Positions 23,101-34,400 of a stretch of 64,000 nucleotides of DNA are shown piece by piece. Made by a program: the position numbers and the translations under genes. A model generated the notes under the pieces. It was not told the origin of the DNA and searched no databases. It saw only the letters and a list, made by a program, of their open reading frames with translations. The stretch covers positions 112,501 to 176,500 of the forward strand of contig NW_020312613.1 in assembly GCF_002999335.1 (NCBI RefSeq), in the 5' to 3' direction. Each line of letters opens with the position of its first letter. Position 1 is the first letter of the stretch. The stretch is from Cyclospora cayetanensis. Taxonomy: Eukaryota; Apicomplexa; Conoidasida; Eucoccidiorida; Eimeriidae.

Positions 23101-25693
23101 CACTCGCGAAGACGTGCACAAAAGATCAGCGTTTGTGGCAGCGTCTAGGAAAGAAAGGCGAGGCAACCGCGTGGCAGCAGTATTTAGCGCCCACCTTTGC
23201 TGATGCTCGCGAAGGCAACTCGGGGATGCGCATCGCCAGGCAGAGACAGAAGGATGTTGTCTGGCTTTATGTTTCGATGTAAGACTCCTCGTTTGTGCAA
23301 GAACCGCAAAGACGTCAGCAATCCCTCAAGCAGCCGTAGTGCACCCCAACGCAAAAATCGACCGCCACCTAAGGAGAGACAGCCGGCCTCTTGCAATTCC
23401 TAAAACAAACCTCAGCATACATACATACATATATGTACATACATACGTATATGTACATATACATAAACATACACACATATACACAGACACACATATACAC
23501 AGACACACATGTACATGTACATACATATACATGTACATGCATATACATGTACATACATATACATACATACATATACATACATATATATATAAACATAAAC
23601 ATACACACACATACATACATATACATACATATACATATTCATATACATATACATACATGTACATGTACATACATATACATATACATACATGTACATGTAC
23701 ATACATATACATATGCATATACATAAACATACACACATATACATACGTATACATGTACATACATATACATGTACATACATATACATATACATAAACATAC
23801 ATACGTATGCACACGTTTTGTTTGATCGAGAAGGCTTTTTGTGTGTAGCAGGTTCTTGGTCGTGTGCCTGCGATTGGGAGCTTTAAAATGTAGGAGAAAG
23901 CGGGGGGGGGTGAACAGTTAGAGGAGGGGTGGGTGGAATGGTAGGGTGATGGGGGAGACAGGGGAATGTGGCGTCTTTATGCTGCATCTTTGCTGTATTG
24001 GCGCATAGGGTTTGACGTGGCTTACCCTCCAGTAGGATCTGAGATTTCTTCTGTGAAACTGTGTGCAGACATGGAGCATCGACCCTTTGAGCTCAGCTCC
24101 CACATAGCGCACAATTGGCAGTTCTTCCCGCCGTTCGTCTGTCTTGCTGGTGCTGCTGGTGCTGGTGCATGCGGTCGTCGCTGCGAAGGCGTGATCTCTC
24201 TGCAGCTGCTGCAAGAGGGCAAGTTCACGCAGCAGGGATGCAGGAACCCCGTCATCGACTTCTGCATTGCAGACTTTCAAGTTTACCGATCGAATAGCCA
24301 CGGGAGCGAGTAGCTCGGGAGTGGTGGTGGTGGTGGTGGTGGCGTTGCTGCTGCTGCTGTTGCTGCGGTGGATTTGAGGATCGAGCTGCTGCGACACAGC
24401 AGCCGCAATAGCCGCCTGCTCTCGCACTCTTTGCTGTCGAAGTATTACGGCAGGAACGAATCCTGCATAGACTCTGCCTTTGCTTCGCCTTTCTGAGAGC
24501 TCCTGGCTTTTCAAAGTCACAACAGACAGCAGTCCTTCCCTCTCTAGGATGCCACCCCATGCACTGCTGCTTAGCACCGCCATTCGCAAACAGCGACACA
24601 CACATGCCAGAGTCTGAAGGCTGTCTTGCCCCCCCAGTATTGGCAAAATCACGTCGACAGTCTGACTTATGGCGTAGGAGGCAGCACACACTGTAGGATC
24701 GGCTGTTGCTGGTGTGGCTCCTGCTGAGGACGGCAGATTTACTGAATTCGAGGTCAGCTGCATAGAGAGAGCCTCATCCTCGCTGCAGCTACTATCCGTG
24801 CGGCTGCTGCTGCGGCTGCTGCTGCTGTCATTGTTATTACTAGTAAGACGGCTGTGGCGGTTGGATTCGTCCCCGAAATTCTCAAAGAGGAGGAACGCAC
24901 TGTTGCTGCGGGAACTGCTTCGACTGACAGCGGGAGTCTTCGTTGCTGCGCAGCAGACGCAGACTTCCTGCAGCGGGCGTGTGACTGCTGATGCAGCATC
25001 TCTTGCCATGCTCTTGCTGCTGGTGCTACTGACGCTGCTGGTGCTCCTTTGGGGGCGAGCAAGGCGTTGGTTTCCGCGTGCACGCGCGACCGCCGCAGCT
25101 TCACACTCAGGTGTTTTTCCGGGTTGTTCAGAAGGCTGGAGAGACGACTGCTGCTGCCCTTCAGTCGGTGTGGCACCAACCCCTGCTGCTGTCAACGCAG
25201 GGGGAATACACCTGCGCCTTCGTTTGGATTTCCAGAGAGTCTCTTGAGTGAACGCGGGTGCAGAGGCTTCTGCAGGCCTGCTCTGCGGTGCTGTCAAAGC
25301 GTCGCTGTCTTGGTCGTGCAGAACTGCTGTTGCTGCTTCTGCTGTTGCAGTTTCCTGTGGGGCAGTGCTCCAGCGGGGTCTATGAATGCCGCCTGGCGAG
25401 TTGTAGCTGTTTGGACGCTCGCGCTTGGTGGGTTTCGGCATTTCAGAGAGTGGAAAGGAGGGGGCAAGACATGAGCTGGAGCTGGATGCAAGCGTACTGC
25501 AGCCGACGCCTCTGGGGTAGGCCTCCAGCGGTTGCAGAGCTGGACCATGGAAGGGCTGCTTTCTCCGCCGTCCACGACGCAGGCGCTCCAAACTGGAAAG
25601 GGTTGTGAAACAATCGAAAGAAGAGGGAAAACGGTCACGGGTAAGCTTTACATGCGCTGAGGGAGTGGTCCACCCCTGCACGGTTTGTGTCAA
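20178..25693 (-). CDS. F-box-like / CDK-like pseudokinase, five exons (may continue into the cyclin)
   Basis: Exons: 25693-24026, 23399-about 23195, about 23024-22755, 22157-21258, 20562-20178. A Met at 25441 is an equally likely start. Residues 346-386 read as an F-box (Val-Asp-Val-Ile-Leu-Pro-Ile-Leu...Leu-Ala-Cys-Val-Cys-Arg...Trp-Gly-Gly-Ile-Leu). A CDK-type kinase follows: a degenerate glycine loop near 405-411, VAIR (465-468) in place of VAIK, a PSTAIRE-like helix with Glu490, HRNIKPDN instead of HRDLKPxN (about 23280-23255), DLA instead of DFG (22809-22801), an intact APE-like KAPE, and DMWSVAVIFFEL. The last exon junction gives Arg-Leu-Ser-Ala-Glu-Gln-Ala-Leu, the CMGC subdomain XI end. 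Loss of the Lys, catalytic Asp and DFG points to a non-catalytic scaffold. The exon 2/3 boundary is uncertain. A stop closes the frame at 20174, but a GTGAGC donor at 20177 in phase with the cyclin exon suggests read-on by splicing. Confidence 0.65.
20564..21171 (-). repeat. 101-bp tandem array (about six units) in a pseudokinase intron
   Basis: Units start with ATGATCATTATCACC or a close variant at 20585, 20686, 20787, 20888, 20989 and 21102. Four spacings are exactly 101 bp and the last is 113 bp because of a 12-bp AACAGAAGCAGC-type insertion. The array fills the intron 21257-20563. Since 101 is not a multiple of three the array is unlikely to be coding. On the transcribed strand each unit carries a copy of the sequence around the intron's 3' splice site (see findings). 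Confidence 0.9.
22341..22502. repeat. six perfect or near-perfect 27-bp tandem units
   Basis: Unit GCATTAGAATTCGCAGAAAC plus ATGATTA, repeated six times with 27-bp spacing, inside intron 22754-22158 of the pseudokinase gene. It reads as a nine-residue repeat on plus, but no gene context supports translation. EcoRI-type GAATTC occurs in each unit. Confidence 0.9.
22564..22754. repeat. 57-bp tandem units carrying copies of the 5' splice site
   Basis: AATGAAGAAGAAGAAG starts units at 22564, 22621 and 22678, with a partial fourth at 22735. Each contains GTACAT on the minus strand, at 22586, 22643 and 22700, matching the donor used at 22754. Confidence 0.85.
23405..23815. repeat. CATA/CATGTA microsatellite within a pseudokinase intron
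   Basis: About 400 bases of ATACAT, ACATGTAC and ACACATATAC units, lying in intron 24025-23400. Several long frames on both strands are artefacts of the repeat. Confidence 0.9.
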
Positions 25694-26930
25694 ATAAACG
25701 TTCCTGAAGACAAACTAGCTCACTGACGGACCCAAAATCTCGTCGCCGCGAACAAAATGGATTATATTCATCGGGTGCTTGAAAAATTGCATCATGGAAC
25801 AAGCACCATCATGAACTGACCGAAGAAACACCCATGCCACCACCTGAAGTCCGCCGAGCGGTCAGGCAGAACCAGACCGCTACAGGTTGCTGCGGTTCTG
25901 GTTGCGGATTCTTGAGAGCGAAAATTCATGACATTAATGCATTTTAAGGCTTTAGAACGCGAATCGGTCCAGAAACATGAAGCACGAGCTCATCAGAGTC
26001 GCGCATGCCATGCACAAAACCTAGCACCGCCCATGAAGCTGAAGAAAACTCCCTATACATGGGCAAGAATGCACATAAAAAGCAGCTATTCAGATGTTTT
26101 CGGCTAGACTTATACACCGCATGGCCACCAATTTGTATTAAACGGCTCGGAGGAAGGCGTGAACGACACCTAATCGCCTCCACTCACGACTCCTGTAAAG
26201 TGACCCACAAAGACACCTCCCGAATGAAAACGCGTGATTAGCAAGCACGCATCCAGGAGAAGCGCTTAGCATGAACATTTACTGTTTTGCCTGAACATAT
26301 GGCAAGTTTCGGTTACAATTTTTCTTCCGTGCCTACTGCTTTGCTTCTATGCCTCGCGCACTGGAGCACAAGCGGTGGGTACGTCTTACCCTCACAGTGA
26401 AGCCTAGCGTGTGCAACACACTAGGGAAGCTACTCTATATCCGTTAAGCCATTTATTCCTCCAGACACCTGTCTACAAAACAAGAGTACACTGCTCTCGA
26501 GCGCTGAGCTGTGCTCCTATGCCGCCGGCTCCTGGTGATTCGTGCCTCTGTGAAATGCAGAAATAGCCGTAGCAGCATACGGCACTGGCTCTGGTGCACA
26601 GTTTGGAGACATAAAGCGCTTTGCGATAATAACAAGCTGCATCATTTAAACTATGCCTGACCCTCTAGCCGCATTAGCGTAGCCGTGAATGCATGGTGAG
26701 AATTTCTCGTCAGAAAACCGGGTTGTAGCAGTGCACTCCATGAAACCACAGAGAACCCTTTGGCCCTTGGTGGATTCACGCGGCCACAGCAGTGAACGGG
26801 GGAAACCATCCACTAGACCGACCATGAATATGCACCCAAGGAAGGTTGAAGCAGTACCTTACACCCAGTTGGCGGCTCCAGGCCAAGATGTGTGCTGGCG
26901 CAACTGTCATTGCACGCATAATCAAATACC
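25694..26930. other. intergenic between two minus-strand genes
   Basis: No gene recognised. It should contain the promoter of the pseudokinase gene (right of 25693) and the 3' untranslated region of the VDAC gene (left of 26931). Confidence 0.4.
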
Positions 26931-28786
26931 TCATGAAGATACGTCGATCTTCACACCGTATTTCACGTTTTCTGGGCTCTGCCCCTTTGAAACATCCAGT
27001 TGGGTCCCGACTGTGGCATGCAGGTAGCCGCAGAGTTTGTGGGTGACGGCTACAGCCAAGAGGCCGTTCTGCGATATCTTGGATTTTACAAGGGTGTCTT
27101 TCTCATCGTTCATGTACCACATGCCACCGAAGGTAATATTGCTCTTGTTATCTGGAATGCTGTATTCAATCTCGGCAGCCACCTCTGCGCCGCGACCATC
27201 CAGAGACTTGCCGTTGACGCTGCCCAGGATCTTCCCGAACATCATATTGCATGTTGGGGCGCTGCATCCACAGAGGCATATGCCAGGCGCAAAATTGGAG
27301 ATACGATTCCACTAAAGCAAGCACTAGGGCGTATTGAGACGGAGTGTCTTGATCCGCGTGTGCAAATGCCGCCTCTCGCTGTAGGCCGAGAACGGCTGAT
27401 GCTTGGGAACGCGGGTAAATGCAGTCTCGTAGAAAAAGCCAGATGGAAAACTTACGTTCGAACAGCCGCCATCCAGCAACCACCCTTTCCTCCCGTCGTG
27501 GGGGCAGTGTAAGATGCGCCTACTGCGTATTTCATGCCCGAGGCGTCGAGCTTGCCCGAAACCTCGCCTAAGAAAACAAACGGCAACGAAAGCGAAATCA
27601 TGTCGAAACCAACCGGGGAAGGAAACACTCAACGGCTAAAGCTTCGGCACTGCCCTTCCCACTTTGCAAGACTTACCACCGAACCTGAAGCGCTCATAGG
27701 TGAAGGTTCCGGAAGAGGTGAACGTCCTCAGGATAGGGCTAACCTGAAGAGTTCAGAGCAGAAGCACACCAAATACTGTCACTGGGTGGTTTTGCACATG
27801 AAGACCAGTAGATCTCCATGCGATGCAGCAGACACGCGTTTCATGAAAAAGAAAAAAGCCACAGCCCTCCTTTACGGCGAAACCACCATGCGGCCATGCA
27901 AACGCAGAAACCATTATTTCAACAAATCCCCAGACTTTTACACGAAGTGAACCTGGAGCCGCTTCAAAGGGCGCAGCAATCCCGCACTCCCAGCGAGCAA
28001 GACTCACGTTCAGGATGCTGTGGAAACGGGGAGCGACGTATTCCGTGGAAAAGTCAAAAGCGTCTGCAGTCGTCTTCTCCCCCTTCCTCTCATACTTGGT
28101 GGAGAGAATCAAGCTTGGGAATTGGGGGATCTGTTTCAAAAAACGCAATCGTACCTCCTCCACCATTAACCCTACTGGCAAGCGAGGAGATCCCGGCAAA
28201 CAGTATTGGAGCTCAAATCAACGCCAGGAAAAACCTTTTCATATTCGCTCCTCCGCAAGCTACACGACATATACACCCCAAACTAGGCATTTAACCCAAA
28301 GTACCTTGTAGGACAAATCCACGTAGGACCTGCCGGCAGATAGAACCTTGACCTCTGCAGTCGCATCTCCCGCGGTGTACGTCAAGGTGGAAGACGCATC
28401 AAATCCACCGAGATTGTTCACCCCAGCTGTATTTACGATTTGCTGAGCAACGGCACGGCAGGCAGGCGGGCACACACTTGCAATCGCGCGAAAAAACGGC
28501 TTGTGCGCGGGCACTGACGGAAAACAAATCCAGAGAAACTCGGAAATGAAGCGCACTGGGCTACAGCAGGCCGTCCATCGCAATCGACGCAGCCATTTCC
28601 TCTAGCACAGAAGCTAAAGTAATGCACTTTACGCATTTGCACGCACTCCCCACAATCCAACGGCGGTGGGCTGCGCCTTACTGGATTCTTCGACTTGTAC
28701 TTGTACTCAAGGTCCCATGGCTTCTCATGAGGAAATCCTTTCTTGAGGAGGTCTGCGGAGTAGAAAATGCAATCCAAAGCCCGCAT
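26931..28786 (-). CDS. VDAC: voltage-dependent anion channel (mitochondrial porin), multi-exon
   Basis: A beta-barrel channel of the outer mitochondrial membrane that passes metabolites such as ATP and ADP. Supported exons: 28786-28682 (Met-Arg-Ala-Leu-Asp-Cys..., with Asp-Leu-Leu-Lys-Lys-Gly-Phe-Pro as expected near VDAC N-termini), 28442-28305, 28130-28008, 27743-27677 and 27567-27456. A last exon starts near 27311 and ends with a stop at 26933-26931. The first four junctions agree in phase and use GTAAGG, GTACTT, GTGAGT and GTAAGT donors. The link from 27456 to the last exon is not phase-consistent as drawn, so a short exon is probably missing from my model. The last exon shows the typical alternating strands, including Gly-Gly-Met-Trp-Tyr, Leu-Val-Lys-Ser-Lys-Ile-Ser and a terminal Lys-Tyr-Gly-Val-Lys-Ile-Asp. 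Confidence 0.75.
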
Positions 28787-31455
28787 TGATACGCATTTTC
28801 CCGCGAGACAGGAACGGAACTAGGGCTTGTTTTGTGCCATCGAGAGGGCTTTCGCGAGCCAGCCGAAATGCAAAGCAGAAGCGCAAGAGTACAGCAGCTT
28901 TATTATGCTAAAACGCATGAGTGGTCCTCGAATTTGCTGCAGCTACAGAACACCTGCATGTGCAGCATGCAACCGTGATGTGCTCCCGCCAATTAACGCA
29001 TCCCAGCTTCACCTGCCCCCCAACAGCGGTCCCCGGAGGTGCACACTGAGGATATGTCTAAATGTACACGTGCCGCAAGAAGCAGCTGCGGATATCGGCA
29101 ATATTCAAATATTCTCAGGCACTCCAATAGGCGCACCGGATGCGGGCTTCCCTATGTCCTTGAACAGCACCATTCTCGGGTGTTGCTACGAAAGACAACG
29201 TTCGAGGTTATAGGCAATTGACAGAAATATTCTATTTTCAGTGCGCTCCTAACCCAAATGGAAGCGCAGGTACACAAGAGATCTACCGCGTGCAGCGGAA
29301 TCACTCCCGTGCGAAGCCTCTCTCTCTTGACGCTGAGGGCTGAGCAGCAGCCGCTTGAAGTTCAGAAGGGCTTCTGGCTTCGTTTGTTGGAAATGCCTGT
29401 TCTCTGAATGAAATATAAAGGCAGTTTATCATTTCTCTATGTGCAATATGCTCATCCATTTTCCCCCGAGGATCCATCAGCACCCGCGCAAGACGCCCCT
29501 CTGCTGCCCCTACTGTCTTCTCCCGAGTGGCAGACTTTAGCCTCCAGCGCCTTGCCTCTGTGCTTGGGTGTCTCACTTTGTGAATGTGTCAGCTGCGAAG
29601 GGGGCACAAAAGGGTGTCGTGCTGAGGAGGCGGAGTGTAGTGTACTGGATGCAACACAGAAAATGTACACGTGCAGTACACGCATGTACCGCTAAATTAG
29701 GGGGGCTTATTTCGCAGACGTTTGAAAACGAGCAAGCAGACACACAAAATATGTGTTCACGCGCGGGAAAAAGGCAAACTCACTTCGCCAGGGCTATGAA
29801 TGCTGCAAGGATTCTCTTATAGACTCCCTTCGAAAGTTGCCCGCTTTGTGCACCCATCAAAACACTGGACGGATGTATCTAAACTTCCTCTTTAGGAGCT
29901 ACCTTCTTGATGCTTGCAGTACTCGGAAAGGTTCCGGCTCGAGATGTAACGTTCCATCTGGGATCTCCTAGGAAGATACTTGGCTCTAAAATACAGCCTT
30001 GGAAGAAGCTATTGAGTGCTTTGCGAAAGGGCTCCCTCATTCCCCTGCCAACACCCCTGAGGGCTTTGATTTAAGTGAAAACGACTGCTCCAGTGCACGT
30101 TGCTGCATCGTCTGTGCTGTCCAACCACTCCTAGCTTGTTGCATGTAGCATCTACTGCACACGCGCACAAGATCGCGTGTTCTCGGCTCGTGCTCTCAGC
30201 ACAATGCAATAAACATGGCATACACCTAAATGAAGCCATCACTCAATTGTTAATTAATTTCTTCGTTCAGCACAGCTAGTGAAATAGAAAGTTTGTACAT
30301 GTACCTTGGCCCCGCATATCTTCCGCCTATTTCGAAAAACATGCCTTCGTGTTCCCTACCTGTACGTTGACGCTACCTGGGTTCAGGACAGCGTGAAGTG
30401 CCTCTGTATAATGGGCACTCCCCAGGCAGGTAGAAATCCGAAAGAGTAAAGAACAAGAACGGCAAACTGCATATCAGTCCGTAGACTGAAATTGTAACGT
30501 GTTAAGACATGCACACTAACCAACGCAGGAGGCAACCAACCAACACGACCCTGGCGGTGCTATGATTCCCTGACGTCGGAGCGTTGAAATCTAAGCCCCT
30601 ATTGCATAGAAGAAGCAGAAGACAAGTAAAGTATGCACAGTCACTCAAAATCCACACTAGGTCAGCGAAGATTTCTCATATCACCGAGCAGTCTTTGAAT
30701 ACCATTGCAGCCGGTGCGTGCAGCATGGTCGATTTCCGATCCCAAGCATGGCAAGGGGAAGAATGGCGGGAGAGCATACCTAAGGGTGCCCACGCGTAAG
30801 TGTGAGTTCAGAGAACACAAGAGCAATACTTCACAGAAACTTTTCAAGCAATACCACAGAGCACCGAGTCTAATTCAGGCAGAACAGATGCACGGGGGAT
30901 GGGCGATTGCCAAGCAATGAGGAGAATATCCGCGTGTGGTGACCTGCTTTGTTTGTGAAAGCGGAGCCGGAAAATTCTCCCCCAGGCAAAAGAGCCCGCG
31001 ACTGCCCCTCTATCGATGCCTGAGGCTGGTGTTTCCTGCAGCATTTCACCAAAATTTTCCGTCTAGTATATCCTCAGTGCTCAAAAGCCCTAAAAACTCG
31101 CACCTCTACGTTTGCCAGTGGAGCTTCCGCCTACATGAAAATCACTGGCCTGGGCAAGGTTGTAGAACAATTGAAGCGCTGCTGAACTTTTTCAGGGAGC
31201 CAATATTGATACGTTCGGTGGCAACTCGAATCTTTGAAGGAAACTGACAGTGCAAGAAAGAGAAATGATGCCTATAAGGATCGCGCATGGTCATCCAAGC
31301 CGCCTGGTCGCAACCCTCTTGGTGTGCTCTCTTTCTGGCGCATCCACATGCACCAAATATCCATGATCGGAACACACAGTCGACAGTCGCTTATCATAGT
31401 TCAGTGCTTGCCACTTCAATTCTGCGCACACATCCGCGTGCACCAGCCACTTGTT
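28787..31455. other. gene-poor stretch, no recognisable gene
   Basis: Short overlapping frames only. 28827-29213 (plus) and 29301-29576 (minus) are the longest and have no motif. 30080-30200 shares short words with dispersed repeat fragments elsewhere, so this may be repeat-derived. Confidence 0.4.
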
Positions 31456-31459
31456 CTCT

Positions 31460-34400
31460 CATATCCCTCCAGTGCAAAGGGTAGCTGCTAAACCCTGACT
31501 ACCAGGCGCAGGCCCGGATTGGAGAGGGTCTCCTCCGTGCGGACGAGGAATGCCGCAAGGCAACGGGTAAACCAGGGTACTGTTGTTTATGTACCCACTC
31601 AGTACAAGGTACAAACTCAAACCAAGCATTGGATTTGTCTGATTGAGCAATCTAAAGTGCTGCAGAAGACTGCAGTTGGTGCATAATGTCTGTCCATCTG
31701 CCTCAGGATATTTCGTTGAGATCACACAGCGATCAGTCCGTGGGCGGGCCATAAAGGCCCTCCAGAACACACCAACGAACTCCAAATTCTTATCTGTAAT
31801 GATACTCCGGAGGAATTTGTGCAGTTTCTAGCCATGACTTGAGGAGATTTAAGCAATTTTCTAAACCGTAACAGAGCACAAGAAAAGACCTAAACGGGCA
31901 TATTTGTTGATTCTGTGGACGACTGCGCAGATATTGTCCTGACCCTTGACTTCCGGCAGTCCAAAAGGGTAGTTCATCTTCAGACCAGTCCAAATCTTAT
32001 CGTGGACAGAAAGGTCTTGCAAAGGCTCGCCCTTAGAATTTTTGTAGCTCCTGGCAAATTGGCGTGACAGCACATGCATCTCTGCTGCAGGACGCGTCTC
32101 AGGCCAGCATCTGGACGTTGAGCACCTTATCACCGTACTATGGGACGTGCTGTGACCTGAGAAACCTTCCGCGTGCGATTTGCGCAGAATGGCATTGCGG
32201 TGCAAAGTCGGAATAAACAGGTCACGGAGAATACGCTTTGCTTTGAATCACAGCAGGTATTAGTCAACATGGCGCTGCTTCACCCTTTTGCAATTGCTAA
32301 GTTTCCCGATAACAGAGAATGCACAGGTGTTGAAGGCACATGCAAACTTGAAATTGATCGACACCGTTACTCATCACAGACAAGAGAAATTGCGCTGCAC
32401 GATAGTGAATCGCTGGGGCTTCACGAAAGCGCGTGGGGAACCGCCCTAATGATGCTCCTAATATACTTCACTGTTACGTCGTACTGCATTAGATGCCCCA
32501 GTCACGGAAGGCCCGTTTGGCGATAGAAGTTATTAGAGTTGTTCGAAAGGTACTTCGAAACTGACAATTGATCTTGACAATAAATACTTCCACAGAAGTA
32601 ATGCCGGCATCTTTTTTCACGCCCTACTACACTGCGTGTAGCTTATCGTTCGTGGCGTGGGAACCGCTGCTCGGTTTTGGTGAGGCGATGAGAACAACAA
32701 ACAAGAATTTGGTGTCCTGTGGAATCGACAACCTTTTGAGAGAGTAGTACGCCCCGCCGTCGCTATCATTGGCTGTATGGAAGCACTGACGTTCATAATC
32801 GGGAAGCACAAGTACCGAAGGTGTGGTCAGGTGGAGAATGAGTGTCGTCAGTGCGACATCGGCCTCCTCTCTGCAGGTCACAGATTGTGTTTGCTCAAAT
32901 ACATTAGTTAAAAGAAAATAACTTAAGCAAATCCATTATGAAATTTCGATAACAAGATTCAAGTTAATAGAACTCTGTAACATCCTTGCATCTGGGTAAC
33001 ATTAAAGGCTACGCCTTGCCTGCTTCAATTCGTGCCGTATCTGGCTCAGTTCCTATACTGAAGACGGAATCATAGAAATCAACTGTTCTAAGAAACTACG
33101 AGCACTTGGGTGTCTCCACATACTACTGCTTCCTCCGCAGCATCTGAAGCGCATGCAGTGGGTGCTGTTGGGATACCCAAACATTTTGACTAATATTACG
33201 ACGCCGTACATGTAAACGGCCATCCAGCCCTCATTGACAGGATCATAGATATCTCAAGTGACATGCAATTGCAGTTAGATTTGGATATTAAATGGTTTAA
33301 ACCGTATTCATGGACTTGCGAATGCAAGTGTGGAACGCTGCTCATGCCTTGGATGGAAATTTGCAAAACGTGTCTTTGAAGTTAGCTGTCGAGCGACTGT
33401 TTATCGATGTATTCGGCCAAGCAGTTCGCCAGTCTGGGGCATCTGAAACTTTTACTTCACACACTTTACCTAGCTCACCTTCCTGTTTATGGTGTAGCGG
33501 CTTCCGATACCGCTAGACATAGCTTGAGGCTGACCCGAGAAGTATTTTAATACGGCGCGCTGGGCGACTTCCAGGTCGCCAGCCTGCTGGCAGCTTCGTA
33601 TTCAACGCATCAGCGAATCACCCTTCAATACTTGCCTATTCATCCTGAACCTAGGCAAAGAGCTCAATCGAGTCCTCAAATAGAGACCAATTGCAGAACC
33701 AGTAGGACTGGATGCATGCTTAGAATTACTTCTCCACTGAGCTGCTCGCATGAAGGCTCTGCCTCAGCTTGTGGATGTGAGGACTCGACAGTGCTCACCA
33801 CAGCCAAAATGTCCGTTAGTGAGCAGACCAGAAGGTGGATCTTCCAAGCGATTCTTGGCACTCTAATCCCCCCAGCGCGCAGTTGTGGCCGCATGCGCAC
33901 ATTCCGTTGGGCCATACATGGCATATCTAGGATTACGCAAAGGTGCGTGGGAACAACATAAAAGTCATAAATCATACTCATAAAGGCAGCTTCGAATTAA
34001 AATGATAGGCTGCTGCTCGGAGCTTTGCCATTCCTTGTGTTCAGCAGCCTGTCAGCAAATATAAGTCTTAAAGATTGTGCTAACTAGTCATCAGACAGAT
34101 TGCACATCTACGCCCTCTCGTCGGATAGCGGACTCGCTGGCCACCATGTGGCAACTAACGAGATCGATTTCCCACCATTGATGCAGGATTGCATCCGCGT
34201 AGAATTGAGCCGTGCAGGGTCGCCAACCGCGACTCTATCCTCTATAGCCCCCTTCGGTACGTTGCTGCCCGCGTGGGGGGCTTCCCGTTTTCCTGTTGAG
34301 GCTTAAACCAACGAGCCTGCTTCGGCGAGGCTCAGTCCCGTTGCTAAAACTCACTGGCTTTTGTATGCTTATGCACTTCCAGATTGTATGACTCAGCTTT

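Noticed and set aside
23326..23814. Tyr/Met/Cys-rich minus-strand frame
   Set aside because: It is the CATA microsatellite in the pseudokinase intron. The kinase frame enters only after the TTTTAG acceptor at 23400.
27000..28294. Plus-strand frames opposite the VDAC gene
   Set aside because: They are shadows of the VDAC exons, with no motif of their own.
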